Shown in pieces: positions 35,462-44,273 of a DNA stretch of 64,000 nucleotides. Origin of the DNA: UBA965 sp040396955. Its GTDB lineage: Bacteria; Chloroflexota; Chloroflexia; Chloroflexales; Roseiflexaceae. Location of the stretch: contig JBBAWX010000003.1 in NCBI GenBank assembly GCA_040396955.1, forward strand, positions 168,582 through 232,581, read 5' to 3'. Positions within the stretch are counted from its first letter, which is position 1. Each line of letters opens with the position of its first letter. A program made the position numbers and the translations under genes. The notes below the pieces were generated by a model. It was given only the letters and a program-made list of their open reading frames with translations. It did not search any database and had not been told where the DNA came from.

Positions 35462-36505
35462 ATGCACACGCGTGATGAAATTCGCCTCACCGAATTGGCG
35501 GGGTGTGCGGGCTGAGCTGCCAAAGTAGGGCCGGGTGCCCTCCATGATATTATCACCGGTTTACGCTTTTCTCACCACCCCAACCTGCTGGTGGGGCTTG
35601 GCAAAGCCGATGATGCGGCGGTGTACCAGATCAATGCCGATATGGCGTTGGTCCAGACCGTTGACTTTTTTCCTCCGATTGTCGACGATCCGTACGACTA
35701 TGGCTTCATTGCTGCGGTGAATGCACTCTCCGACGTCTATGCCATGGGCGGGACGCCCATGTTGGCACTTGCCATTGCCGCCTTTCCCGAACAGTTACCT
35801 GCCACGGTCTGCCAGCGGATTCTGCAAGGAGGCATCGATGCGGTTGCACTGGCCGGTGCCGTGGTGGCTGGTGGTCATACCATTACCGATCCCGAGCCCA
35901 AGTACGGTCTTTGTGTGACAGGGACGGTACATCCGGCTCATATTGCGCGCAAAAGTGATGTACAGGTGGGAGATCGCCTCCTACTCAGCAAGCCCCTTGG
36001 TACTGGCATCGTGACCACTGCCGCGAAGCGTGGTCAGGTCGATGCCAGTGCCTACGCCGCTGCCGTGGCAAGCATGAAGCAACTCAATCGTATCGCCGCC
36101 GAAATTGCCATTGCGCACGGGGTACGGTGTATGACCGACGTGACCGGGTTTGGTCTCCTTGGCCATGCCCTGGAAATGGGGCGTGATAGTGCAGTGCGGA
36201 TCGTCATCGAAGCATGGCGACTGCCCCTGCTGCCAACCGTGCGAGACTTGGCTGCCGCCGGAGTGGTGCCAGGTGGGTTGGGACGCAATCGTCTGCACGT
36301 GCTTGAGGCCGGACTCATGCTGGCCACCGATGTCCCGCCAGAGTTGTTTGATGCGGCGGTTGACCCGCAAACATCCGGTGGTCTGTTGATGGCACTTGCG
36401 GCAGAGGCCGTACCGGCCGCCTGTGAGATGGCAGCCCAACAGGGTGTCACATTGACCGAAATCGGCTATGTAGAAGCTGGGCGCGGCGTGGCGCTACTTG
36501 CATAA
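35462..36505 (+). CDS. selD: Selenide, water dikinase containing selenocysteine (in-frame TGA)
   Basis: Makes selenophosphate from selenide and ATP, the selenium donor for selenocysteine and selenouridine. The ATG at 35462 has GGAG 9 bases upstream. Codon 18 is TGA (35513-35515) in ELAGCAG-U-AAKVGPGALHD. This U-A-A-K aligns with C17-G-C-K20 of E. coli SelD, where C17 is catalytic. The frame is open on both sides of TGA and the conserved N-terminal glycine-rich domain continues across it, which supports decoding as selenocysteine rather than a stop. Downstream, GKADDAAVY, ALSDVYAMGG, AGGHTI and DVTGFGLLGHALEM are typical. The protein is 347 residues with Sec. Without readthrough, the only product would start at 35591 or later and lack the catalytic loop. 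Confidence 0.9.
35513..35545 (+). promoter_or_regulatory. Selenocysteine TGA codon with candidate bacterial SECIS hairpin
   Basis: The TGA at 35513-35515 is followed, 11 bases on, by a small hairpin: AGGGC (35527-35531), loop CGGGT, GCCCT (35537-35541). Bacterial SECIS elements lie within about 40 bases after the codon with a short GC stem and a G/U-containing loop, so position and shape fit. The exact SelB-binding loop sequence cannot be proven here. Confidence 0.6.
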
Positions 36506-36535
36506 TAGAGACGTACACACATGAAAGGGAACATC

Positions 36536-37744
36536 ATGGGGAGTATCAAGTTGAGTGACCGGTTGAGCCGATTGACGCCCTCTGCGACCGTGGCCCTGGG
36601 TGGAAAAATCGCTGCGCTCAAAGCTCAGGGTGTTGATGTGATTTCGTTTGGGGCTGGTGAGCCTGACTTTGCCACCCCGGATGCCATCAAGGCGGCGGGT
36701 ATACGTGCCATTGAGACCAATCAGACCAAGTATACACCTGTGGGTGGCCCAGCTGACCTGCGCAAAGCCGTAGCACAGCGTATTGGTGCAGATTGTGGCG
36801 TGCAGTATACCGCCAATCAGGTAACGGTGACGAACGGTGCCAAAGAGTCGCTGTTTTTAGCGTTTTTGGCGCTCTGTGATGCAGGAGACGAAGTCATCAT
36901 TCCTGCGCCGTACTGGGTCAGCTATGTCGATCAGGCCAAAATCGCTGGGGCGACTCCGGTCATCATTGAGACGAGTGCTGCCAATGGCTTCCGTATGACG
37001 GCAGAGCAACTCGCGGCCGCTATTACACCACGTACGCGCGTGTTGGTGCTAAATTCACCCTCCAACCCCACAGGTGCGGTGTACACGGCTGCTGAGCTCC
37101 GTGCCATTGCCGATGTTGTCAAACAACACCCACAGATAATCGTGATGAGTGACGAAATTTACGACGCCATCGTCTACACCGAATATGCGCGTTGGTTGCG
37201 TGTGGCACCAGAGCTGGTCGATCAGACGCTGGTCATCAACGGCGCAAGTAAGGCCTTTGCGATGACCGGGTGGCGCATGGGGTTTGCGGTGGGACCGCAG
37301 TTCATCATTGATGCCATCAAGGGCATTCAGAGCCATTCGACATCGCATACATCTTCAATCACCCAGGCAGCGGCGTTGCCGGCCTACGACGGCAGCGTCG
37401 ATATGGGCGCCGAAGTAGCACGTATGGTGGCTGCCTTCCGTGAGCGCCGTGACGTCATCGGTGAATTGTTGACTTCCATCCCCGGGGTAACCTTGAATGT
37501 CCCCGATGGCGCCTTCTACGTCTTCCCCGATGTCACTGGCTTGCTGGGCAAACCACTGGCTTGTGGTGTTACGTGCACCACCGACGATGAATTGGCCATG
37601 GCACTCCTCGAACACGCCCACATCGGAGTAGTCGGTGGCTCGGCGTTCGGTGCCCCCGGGTTCATCCGCATGTCGTATGCGACCAGCATGGAGCTCATCC
37701 GTGAGGGGATGGCTCGTTTCCGCAAGGCGGTAGTTGGCGCGTAA
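36536..37744 (+). CDS. Class I/II pyridoxal-phosphate aminotransferase (aspartate aminotransferase-like)
   Basis: A 402-residue fold-type I aminotransferase. The start at 36536 has AAAGGGA 5 bases upstream; an in-frame ATG at 36521 lacks such a site. Typical elements: VISFGAGEPDF near the N-terminus, TNGAKESLFLAFLAL, LNSPSNPTGAVY, SDEIYDAIVY, the Schiff-base lysine in NGASKAFAMTGWRMG, and the carboxylate-binding arginine near FIRMSYATS. The family catalyses transamination of aspartate, glutamate or aromatic amino acids; exact specificity is not resolved. It follows selD by 30 bases and may be cotranscribed. A strong terminator follows. Confidence 0.93.
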   Translation: MGSIKLSDRLSRLTPSATVALGGKIAALKAQGVDVISFGAGEPDFATPDAIKAAGIRAIETNQTKYTPVGGPADLRKAVAQRIGADCGVQYTANQVTVTNGAKESLFLAFLALCDAGDEVIIPAPYWVSYVDQAKIAGATPVIIETSAANGFRMTAEQLAAAITPRTRVLVLNSPSNPTGAVYTAAELRAIADVVKQHPQIIVMSDEIYDAIVYTEYARWLRVAPELVDQTLVINGASKAFAMTGWRMGFAVGPQFIIDAIKGIQSHSTSHTSSITQAAALPAYDGSVDMGAEVARMVAAFRERRDVIGELLTSIPGVTLNVPDGAFYVFPDVTGLLGKPLACGVTCTTDDELAMALLEHAHIGVVGGSAFGAPGFIRMSYATSMELIREGMARFRKAVVGA

Positions 37745-37752
37745 TCTACCTG

Positions 37753-37788
37753 AAAACACCGCGACTGCATCAGCAGTCGCGGTGTTTT
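37753..37788 (+). terminator. Strong intrinsic terminator after the aminotransferase gene
   Basis: A perfect 16-base-pair stem (37753-37768 with 37773-37788), a 4-base loop and a run of seven T make a classical rho-independent terminator. Confidence 0.92.
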
Positions 37789-37805
37789 TTTGTGTCGACA
37801 TGCGG

Positions 37806-37811
37806 TATAAT
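37806..37811 (+). promoter_or_regulatory. Candidate -10 box for the NIPSNAP gene
   Basis: TATAAT lies 33 bases before the start at 37845, just past the preceding terminator, where a new promoter is needed. The -35 region is weak. Confidence 0.45.
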
Positions 37812-37844
37812 CGCAGTACGCACATCGACAAAGGAGAGCACGCT

Positions 37845-38174
37845 ATGATCTACGAGTTGCGCACATACTGGGCTGCCCCTGCGAAGGCGGAGGCGCTCCA
37901 TCAGCGTTTTCGCGAGCATACCTGCCAACTTTTTGCAAAACATGGCATGACCATGGTGGCCTTTTGGACGCCGGTGGGTGGGCGTGAACTCCACGGAGAT
38001 CTGGTCTATGTAATGGCATTTGCCTCACAGGCGGAGCGTGACGCTGCTTGGGATGCCTTTCGATCTGACCCTGAGTGGCAACAGGCTAAATCTGCCAGCG
38101 AAGTGCACGGCGTATTGGCCGAACGCGTCGACAGTGTTATACTCAACGCCACCGATTATTCGCCGCTACAATAG
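37845..38174 (+). CDS. NIPSNAP family protein
   Basis: A 109-residue dimeric alpha/beta barrel (ferredoxin-like) protein. The start at 37845 has AAAGGAGA 7 bases upstream. MIYELRTYWAAPAKAEAL, then LFAKHGMTMVAFW and a VYVMAFASQAERDAAWDAF segment are typical NIPSNAP motifs. No biochemical role is established for the bacterial family. It is followed 18 bases later by an SDR gene, and both appear to be in one unit starting at the new promoter. Confidence 0.88.
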   Translation: MIYELRTYWAAPAKAEALHQRFREHTCQLFAKHGMTMVAFWTPVGGRELHGDLVYVMAFASQAERDAAWDAFRSDPEWQQAKSASEVHGVLAERVDSVILNATDYSPLQ

Positions 38175-38192
38175 CCGAGAGGAGCATCGCTC

Positions 38193-39194
38193 ATGCATGT
38201 ACTCATCATTGGTGGGACTGGTACGATTAGCCGTGGAATTGTCAAAGCGCTCCTCAAACGTGGTCATCGTGTGACCGTCTACAACCGCGGACAACGGAGT
38301 GATGCACCGCCGCCCGAAGTCGAGGTCATCATCGGTGATCGCCATGACCGCCCAGCTTTTGAGCAGGCACTACAAAAACGCTCATTCGATGTGGCCATCG
38401 ACATGATCGCTTTTCAAGCCGATGATGCGGCCTCCACACTCCGCGCCCTGCCCAACGTGGGACATCTCATCCAGACCTCCACGGTCATGACCTACGGTCC
38501 GCCGTTTACCTCCCTGTACCAGGGCGTAGATGCCCCACTCAACGGTCGCCATGATGGTGGCTATGGCAAAGGCAAAGTTGCCATTGACGAGCTATTGTTG
38601 GCACAGTCATCACCAGGCGGTGTCCCTGTGACCATTGTCAAGCCGTCATTTACCTTTGGTCCCGGTCACACCCTCTTTCGACAAGTCGATTGGCGCTCTG
38701 AGTGGCTTGATCGCCTCAAAAAACGCAAACCAATCATCGAAGCCGCTGAAGGGCTCAACTACTTCCAGTTTTTGCCAGCTGCCGATGCAGGTGAGGCGTA
38801 TGCCGAATTGTGCGGTTTGACGGCCGCACATGGCAAAGTGGTGCATGTGGTGAATCCACAACCGCTCACCTGGCACGAATGGCATGGCCTGGCAGCTACT
38901 GCGCTCGGGGTGCCGCTCGAAACCGTCTCGGTGCCTTGGGAGGTGTTGGTGGCAGCTGATGCCAATCGTTATAGTGCATTGACTACGTGTCTCGGGCACA
39001 ATCAGGTCTTTTCGGTGGATAGTCTGCATGCACTCGTGCCACACTGGCAGCCCAAAGTGCCATTGCAACAAGCGGTGGCTGAGAGCATCGAGTGGATGCA
39101 ACGACAGCAACTCATCGCCGACAGTGATGCTGATCCACTTGAGGACCGCATCATCGCGGCGATGCGCCAAATCAAAGGAACGTTCGCCAAGTAG
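38193..39194 (+). CDS. NAD-dependent epimerase/dehydratase (atypical SDR)
   Basis: A 333-residue extended short-chain dehydrogenase/reductase-like protein. The start has GAGGAG 8 bases upstream. The N-terminal Rossmann fold HVLIIGGTGTISRGIVKALLKRGHRVTVYNRG is clear (TGTISRG replaces the usual TGxxGxxG). The catalytic tyrosine and lysine of the classical YxxxK are not obvious: GGYGKGKVAIDE has a Y-GKGK order that may be a variant. It resembles chloroplast CSP41-like and isoflavone-reductase-like atypical SDRs. The substrate is unknown. It is cotranscribed with the NIPSNAP gene and ends before a hairpin. Confidence 0.85.
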   Translation: MHVLIIGGTGTISRGIVKALLKRGHRVTVYNRGQRSDAPPPEVEVIIGDRHDRPAFEQALQKRSFDVAIDMIAFQADDAASTLRALPNVGHLIQTSTVMTYGPPFTSLYQGVDAPLNGRHDGGYGKGKVAIDELLLAQSSPGGVPVTIVKPSFTFGPGHTLFRQVDWRSEWLDRLKKRKPIIEAAEGLNYFQFLPAADAGEAYAELCGLTAAHGKVVHVVNPQPLTWHEWHGLAATALGVPLETVSVPWEVLVAADANRYSALTTCLGHNQVFSVDSLHALVPHWQPKVPLQQAVAESIEWMQRQQLIADSDADPLEDRIIAAMRQIKGTFAK

Positions 39195-39230
39195 GGTACT
39201 ACGAAAGAGTTCAATGCAGGGGTAATTACA

Positions 39231-39260
39231 GAGGCTTGGTGGCGCATGCTACCAAGCCTC
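39231..39260. terminator. Terminator between convergent genes
   Basis: A 13-base-pair inverted repeat (39231-39243 with 39248-39260, one G-T pair) with a GCAT loop lies just before the stop of the opposing alpha/beta hydrolase gene. Confidence 0.6.
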
Positions 39261-39270
39261 TCGGTTTGGG

Positions 39271-40317
39271 TCAGGTGAGTTGTTGTTGCAACCAACGGTA
39301 GGCCTGGGCGCCGTGAACTTCATGGCGTCCCTCGAAGTAGTCGGTGGTGATGTGCTGACTTGCATCAAAGACGCCGTAAACGGCGCGCGCGGCCTGTACT
39401 CCCTGTTTGACCGCCTTGATGGGGAAGATGGGGTCGCGTGTGCCGGCTTCCACAAACAACGGTCGTGGTGCCACCAACCCGGCAATGTCCGCCATTTCCC
39501 CAAATTGCGCGAGCCCGGGCACGCCGTTGCATGGGCAGTGATGCATGGCCAAGATGCTGTCGCGGAATGTCGAAAAATACCCACTAATCACACAGGCCTT
39601 GATTCGTGTGTCAATGGCCGCCGAAAAGAGCGTGTGCATACCCCCACCCGAAATGCCCATGGCACCGAGTCGACGCATGTCGAGCTCTGGCCGTGTTTCG
39701 AGGTAATCGACGAGGCGTAATGCGTCGTGTACCCGCATGCCAGCCACTGAAAGCCCCATGTGAAAGGCCAACATGGCCGTGTGCGCACACGTACTTGGTA
39801 CGGGCTGTCCATTGACCGTATCGAGGTAGGTATAGTCGTTTTGACGCTCCCCAAAGCACGAAATCTCGGGAGCTGCTACTGCAAAGCCGTGTCGACATAA
39901 TGCAACGGCAAAATCACCATGATACCCACTCGGCGTAGTGCGCTCACTGCCGTCCTCCCACAAACCCACAATATCAGCGACCCCGTAGCCATGACCATGG
40001 AGTGCCAACATGACTGGGAGCGGTTGTTTGGCGCCTTTGGGCATCAACAAGTACCACGGCATGATGGTGTGTGGTCCAGTGCGAAGCAAGAACTTTTTGC
40101 GTACGTAATCGCCTTTGTCGACCTCGGCAATCAAGCTACATTCGAGCGGAGCCGGCGGAAAGGCGGCGAGCCCGAGGGTCTGGGCAAATGCATCACGGGT
40201 GCTGTGTTGCCACGCCCGCGCTGCTCCATCGTTTGTCGCTTTGAATGCATACGGGGCATCTGCCGGTGCGTAGAGTGGCCACAGGCTATGCATCGGTTGG
40301 AGGTGTGGAGTTGCCAT
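39271..40317 (-). CDS. Alpha/beta hydrolase (dienelactone hydrolase/acetyl-xylan-esterase-like)
   Basis: A 348-residue alpha/beta hydrolase. The start at 40317 (MATPHLQPMHSLWPL) has AGGA 8 bases upstream. Motifs: HGHG oxyanion-type segment (MLALHGHGYG), nucleophile serine in GISGGGMHTL, a likely acid in EAGTRDPIFPI and a C-terminal histidine in EGRHEVHGAQ. It resembles the abhydrolase_7/dienelactone hydrolase group. The first ~75 residues are a non-catalytic extension. The substrate is not determined. It lies 37 bases after the beta-lactamase-like gene and may be cotranscribed with it. Confidence 0.85.
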   Translation of the reverse strand: MATPHLQPMHSLWPLYAPADAPYAFKATNDGAARAWQHSTRDAFAQTLGLAAFPPAPLECSLIAEVDKGDYVRKKFLLRTGPHTIMPWYLLMPKGAKQPLPVMLALHGHGYGVADIVGLWEDGSERTTPSGYHGDFAVALCRHGFAVAAPEISCFGERQNDYTYLDTVNGQPVPSTCAHTAMLAFHMGLSVAGMRVHDALRLVDYLETRPELDMRRLGAMGISGGGMHTLFSAAIDTRIKACVISGYFSTFRDSILAMHHCPCNGVPGLAQFGEMADIAGLVAPRPLFVEAGTRDPIFPIKAVKQGVQAARAVYGVFDASQHITTDYFEGRHEVHGAQAYRWLQQQLT

Positions 40318-40354
40318 CGATCCTGTCCTTTCCATGTGTGAGCAAGGTGTGCTC

Positions 40355-41734
40355 TTACCCATTTACCCGTGGGTTGGCTCGTCCGCCGATGCGGAGGTAC
40401 GCGATCGCACCGTTGGGGTCGCGCACAAAATCGCCGATTTCACCTTTGCGCGGCTCATCAAGGACCATGAAGCGATCGGGTGCGATGAAAATGGCTTTGA
40501 CTGTGGGTACTGCTGGCCCAGCTGGTGTTTCGGGGCGTGGGAAGCCCCCTTTGGGTTCCTCTTTGATGAGGAGTTGTCCATCGATGAGTGCGCGCACTTC
40601 AAAGCGCGACAGCGCATATTCATAACTGCCCACGTACGTCGCCAAATCTTCGTTGCTGATATGAATGGGAATCGGTGGCGTTGTTTTGATGCCGAGATAC
40701 CTGTCGAGCGCAAGTGCCACGGTGCTATCGCCGATGATACTGCCGGTGTCGCTGTTGGCGAGCACGGCAATTGCAAATTGTGCATCAGGCAGAAAGCGCA
40801 AAATGGCCTTTTGCCCCTTGGTGGCTCCGCCATGCCCATAGCTTGTCAGTGCCCCGTGGTTGCGAATGAACCACGTTAAGCCCATGTCACCGCGCCCACC
40901 GGCATTCGTTTGTACGTTGCGCATCGCCATGAGTGTTTCTTTGGGCATGATGCCCGCACCGTCACCACTGTGGAACTGCGCATAACGCATCAAATCGCCG
41001 ACCGTGCTGACCACACCGCCGACCGGATTGGCTGAGCGGCCAATGGCCCACGGGTTGGCGACTTTGACGTCGTTGCCCCACTGTTGGTGGCCTGCCACGA
41101 AGCGTTTGGTCAAAATGGCGTCATCGGGGTAAAAAAAGGTGTGCTCAAGGCCAAGGGGCTGAATCAGCATCTGCTGAGCGGCTTGTTCGTAGGTCTGTTT
41201 GGTCAATACTTCAACGATGCGCCCTGCAATGTTGAATCCCGCATTGTTGTATGACCACAGCGTGCCAAGCGGGCTGGTCTGAGGCAGACGGACCAAACTT
41301 TTCACCATTAGCTCAAGTGCATTATCGCCGGTGCCGAAATCGTTGAAGTAATCACCCATCCAGCCACCGGTATGTGTGAGCAAGTGTCTGGTTGTGACCT
41401 TGGCCGTCGCTTCGCTATCGGCAAGTTTCAACTTGGGCAGATAGGTGCGTACTGGTGCATCGAGGTCGAGGAGACCGGCATCGACGAGTTGCATCAACAA
41501 CGTACCTGTGACCGTTTTGCTGATGGAGCCAACCTGGAATAACGTGTCTGCAGTAACCGGCAATGGGTGATCGATGTTGGTGACTCCAAAGCCGGCTTGA
41601 TGTACGCGATCGCCGTGCCAAATGGCAATGCTCACCCCTGGCACGTTGAGCCGTTTCATCTCGGTCACGACATGTGTACAGATCTCTTTGAATTGTTTGT
41701 CTTTGATGGTCTTCAAAACACGTGACCGATTCAT
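40355..41734 (-). CDS. Beta-lactamase/penicillin-binding-protein-like serine hydrolase (class C fold)
   Basis: A 459-residue protein starting at 41734, where AGGAG is 8 bases upstream. The class C/DD-peptidase fold is shown by SISK (SxxK motif) in FQVGSISKTVTGTLL, YNN (YxN motif) in LWSYNNAGFN, and HGG in SYGHGGATKGQK as a variant of the third box. The C-terminal ~110 residues form a beta-rich domain like those found in esterases and D-aminopeptidases. No export signal is visible. It is more likely an esterase or D-stereospecific peptidase than a resistance enzyme. Confidence 0.88.
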   Translation of the reverse strand: MNRSRVLKTIKDKQFKEICTHVVTEMKRLNVPGVSIAIWHGDRVHQAGFGVTNIDHPLPVTADTLFQVGSISKTVTGTLLMQLVDAGLLDLDAPVRTYLPKLKLADSEATAKVTTRHLLTHTGGWMGDYFNDFGTGDNALELMVKSLVRLPQTSPLGTLWSYNNAGFNIAGRIVEVLTKQTYEQAAQQMLIQPLGLEHTFFYPDDAILTKRFVAGHQQWGNDVKVANPWAIGRSANPVGGVVSTVGDLMRYAQFHSGDGAGIMPKETLMAMRNVQTNAGGRGDMGLTWFIRNHGALTSYGHGGATKGQKAILRFLPDAQFAIAVLANSDTGSIIGDSTVALALDRYLGIKTTPPIPIHISNEDLATYVGSYEYALSRFEVRALIDGQLLIKEEPKGGFPRPETPAGPAVPTVKAIFIAPDRFMVLDEPRKGEIGDFVRDPNGAIAYLRIGGRANPRVNG

Positions 41735-41909
41735 GGGTAATCTCCTAGATATCCCCAGGGTTCCTGGGTAACGAGCCTGCCTCAATTGCCAAGGCATCTG
41801 CATAGGATGGCGCAATGATGCGTGGTTGGTTTCGTGCGTACCCGTCTATTGTACCGAATAACCTGCAGACTTTCTAGCGTATCGACCACGGAAGAATCAC
41901 AGACGATGG

Positions 41910-41915
41910 TATACT
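41910..41915 (+). promoter_or_regulatory. Candidate -10 box for the TIM-barrel gene at 41954
   Basis: TATACT lies 38 bases before the start codon. A -35 match is not clear. Confidence 0.3.
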
Positions 41916-41953
41916 ACAGTCAGGTGTGAAGTGTATGATGGAGGAGCAAAGCA

Positions 41954-42706
41954 ATGGCGCGAATTCCTGTGGCGGTGCAGTTGTATTCTGTCCGTGAAGA
42001 TGCCAAAAACGACCTCGCTGGGGTGCTCAAGGCAATCGCCAAAATGGGCTATGACGGTGTGGAATTTGCTGGTTTTTATGGCCACGATGCGAAGTCGGTG
42101 CGAGCCATGCTCGATGAATACGGACTGAAGGCGGCCGGTGCACATGTCGGTATCACCACCCTCATGGGTGATGAACTCGCCAAGTCCATCGAGTTCCATC
42201 AGACCATCGGCAACGCCTTTCTCATTGTCCCTGGACTCGACCACCACTACACCACGAGTCGTGCTGGTTGGTTGAACGCCGCTCACATCCTCAACGATGT
42301 CGCCAAACAACTCGCCCCGCATGGAATGAAGACCGGCTATCACAACCACTGGGTCGAATTCGCCGAACTCGACGGCGAGTTGCCGTGGGACACCTTCTTC
42401 GGCAACACCGACCCCGACGTCATCATGCAGTTTGATACCGGCAATGCGCTGGTGGCTGGCGCAGACGCGGCCCCCTTCATCCAGCGCTATCCGGGGCGAG
42501 CGCTCAGCGTGCACCTCAAAGAACATGCTGACCAAAACAGCACCGCGCTCTTGGGTGAAGGCGATGTGCCATGGAACTACATCCTCGATTTGTGTGAGCG
42601 CATCGGTGGTACACAGTGGTATGTCATCGAGCAAGAAAGCTATGCGTACCCGCCCATGGAATGCATCGATCGTTGTTTGCAAAACTTGCGGGGTCTCGGG
42701 CGATAG
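41954..42706 (+). CDS. Sugar phosphate isomerase/epimerase (TIM barrel)
   Basis: A 250-residue xylose isomerase-like TIM-barrel protein with GGAGGAG upstream of the start. The N-terminus VAVQLYSVREDAKNDLAGVLKAIAKMGYDGVEFAG is the family signature for the IolE/IolI/KguE-like group. Metal-binding residues are expected in KTGYHNHWVEF, MQFDTGN, LSVHLKEH and WYVIEQES, i.e. the Glu/Asp/His/Glu set. It probably acts on a cyclitol or ketose; the substrate is unknown. It is followed by a T-rich hairpin and then by folC. Confidence 0.9.
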   Translation: MARIPVAVQLYSVREDAKNDLAGVLKAIAKMGYDGVEFAGFYGHDAKSVRAMLDEYGLKAAGAHVGITTLMGDELAKSIEFHQTIGNAFLIVPGLDHHYTTSRAGWLNAAHILNDVAKQLAPHGMKTGYHNHWVEFAELDGELPWDTFFGNTDPDVIMQFDTGNALVAGADAAPFIQRYPGRALSVHLKEHADQNSTALLGEGDVPWNYILDLCERIGGTQWYVIEQESYAYPPMECIDRCLQNLRGLGR

Positions 42707-42724
42707 TGATGTTGTGGTGTGTAT

Positions 42725-42757
42725 ACCGCTGGTGGGAATACCTGCCCCACCAGCGGT
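42725..42757 (+). terminator. Intrinsic terminator after the TIM-barrel gene
   Basis: A perfect 12-base-pair stem (42725-42736 with 42746-42757), a 9-base loop and a T-rich tail lie 19 bases after the stop. Confidence 0.7.
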
Positions 42758-42818
42758 TGTTGTTTGGTCATTCTGTTGTTGTGTGGTGAGTGGTTTTTTA
42801 CACTAGAGGAACGTAGGC

Positions 42819-44177
42819 GTGGTACATACCTACCAAGAGGCACTCGATTATTTGTATGGCTTTGTGCCGAGTGTGGTTGGACGACCGGATCCCGAAATCA
42901 ACCTCACGCGCACGCGCGCATTGTTGCAGGCCTTCGACAATCCCCAACTCCGCTTTCCCAGTGTAGTTATTGCTGGTACCAAGGGCAAAGGCTCTACCAC
43001 AGCTATGATTGCCCAGATGGCTCGTGCCGCTGGCTTGCGTACTGGCATGTGGACCTCGCCTCACCTGCACACCTACCGTGAACGCATCCAGGTGGATGGT
43101 GAGATGATTGCGGAGCACGATCTGATTCGATTGGTCAACCAGATTATCCCATCCGTTGACCACCTCTCGCTCTCCGAGGGGTTGCCGGCCACATTTGCTA
43201 TCGGTTTCGCTATTGCCATGCGCTATTTTGCTGAGGCGCAGATTGACATAGCCGTCGTCGAAGTTGGTCTTGGTGGGCGTTACGACTCAGCCAATGTGCT
43301 CACGCCGCTTGTCTCGGTCATTACCTCGATAAGTTACGACCACATGGATATTCTTGGTGACACCATTGATGCCATTGCCATGCAAAAAGGCGGTATCGCC
43401 AAGCCCGGTGTACCGTTGTTGGTGGCGCCACAGTGTTATGCCGCTCTGGTTACGGTGGCTGCTTGTGCTGCCGAAGCTGGCGCCCCCTGTCAGGTCGTCG
43501 ATGATGCCGGCACTGGGGGCATCCGCGGCTATGATGTGGCCGATGAGCATGTGCGCGGCCCCATCCCTGAACTCTTTGATCCGTACGACGTCTATCACGG
43601 TGCTCAGCAAGGCGCACTGACGGGGGCCTTTCAATCTGAAAACACCCGCTTGGCGGTGGCAGCCGCACTCACGCTCCGTGGGCGTGGCCTCCCCATCCAT
43701 GATGGCGCAATCACCCAAGGGCTCGAACAGGTGCGGTGGCCGGGGCGGTATGAGTATGTGCCAATTGCACGTGGTGGTGTGCTCCTTGATGGCGCGCACA
43801 ACGTGGATTCCGCACAACGCTTGGTCGATTCGCTTCGCAATGACTTCCCGGAGCGACACATCACCATGGTGTTGGGGTTCTCCAAAGACAAAACCGTCGC
43901 CGATATGGTGCCCATTTTTGCCCAGGTTGCCGACCAAGTTATCGTCACCGCCTCACGACATCCGCGCGCGTTGCGCGATCTTGGTTATCTATGTGCGCTT
44001 GTGCAGGCGGCGCGCCACAATGTGCCGGTCAACGGCATCGAAGACCCGGCTGATGCCCTCAACCTCGCCATGCATCATGCGGTTGCTGATAGCCTCATTG
44101 TGGTTACGGGGTCGCTTTTTGTGGTAGCAGCAGGTCGTGAGGTCCTCGGTTTGGCCGCGGTCAGTGATAACCGCTAA
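42819..44177 (+). CDS. folC: Folylpolyglutamate synthase/dihydrofolate synthase
   Basis: A 452-residue Mur-ligase-like enzyme that adds glutamate to folates (and makes dihydrofolate from dihydropteroate). The start is a GTG at 42819 with an AGAGGAACGTAGG site upstream. The ATP P-loop is GTKGKGSTTAMIA; other family segments are SPHLHTYRERI, VVEVGLGGRYDSANV, SYDHMDILGDTI with the metal-binding His and Asp, and LLDGAHNVDSA. The C-terminal domain has the expected VLGFSKDK and TASRHPRA motifs. Bifunctionality is usual in bacteria but not provable here. Confidence 0.95.
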   Translation: MVHTYQEALDYLYGFVPSVVGRPDPEINLTRTRALLQAFDNPQLRFPSVVIAGTKGKGSTTAMIAQMARAAGLRTGMWTSPHLHTYRERIQVDGEMIAEHDLIRLVNQIIPSVDHLSLSEGLPATFAIGFAIAMRYFAEAQIDIAVVEVGLGGRYDSANVLTPLVSVITSISYDHMDILGDTIDAIAMQKGGIAKPGVPLLVAPQCYAALVTVAACAAEAGAPCQVVDDAGTGGIRGYDVADEHVRGPIPELFDPYDVYHGAQQGALTGAFQSENTRLAVAAALTLRGRGLPIHDGAITQGLEQVRWPGRYEYVPIARGGVLLDGAHNVDSAQRLVDSLRNDFPERHITMVLGFSKDKTVADMVPIFAQVADQVIVTASRHPRALRDLGYLCALVQAARHNVPVNGIEDPADALNLAMHHAVADSLIVVTGSLFVVAAGREVLGLAAVSDNR

Positions 44178-44185
44178 GGGGCATG

Positions 44186-44215
44186 TTGCGTTCGTTCGAC
44201 GCATCTTGGTATAAT
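44186..44215 (+). promoter_or_regulatory. Candidate promoter of efp
   Basis: TTGCGT at 44186-44191 and TATAAT at 44210-44215 are separated by 18 bases. A transcript from here would have a leader of about 50 bases before the efp start. Confidence 0.6.
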
Positions 44216-44273
44216 AGAAGCGTAATTGCATTGATAGCTCACATTTTTCTGCGTGAGCTTTTTGAGGAGTAGC

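Noticed and set aside
35591..36505. selD as a gene starting at 35591 with a standard start
   Set aside because: It would lack the conserved N-terminal loop with the catalytic residue and the lysine. The in-frame sequence upstream, with its own ribosome site, continues the SelD family pattern through the TGA.
40355..41734. Beta-lactam resistance gene
   Set aside because: The SxxK/YxN motifs are shared by esterases and DD-peptidases, and there is no export signal and no regulatory gene (AmpR-like) nearby; resistance cannot be claimed.
41897..42682. 261-codon open frame on the minus strand
   Set aside because: It covers the TIM-barrel gene at 41954 in the opposite direction, and the plus-strand frame has a clear ribosome site and family motifs.
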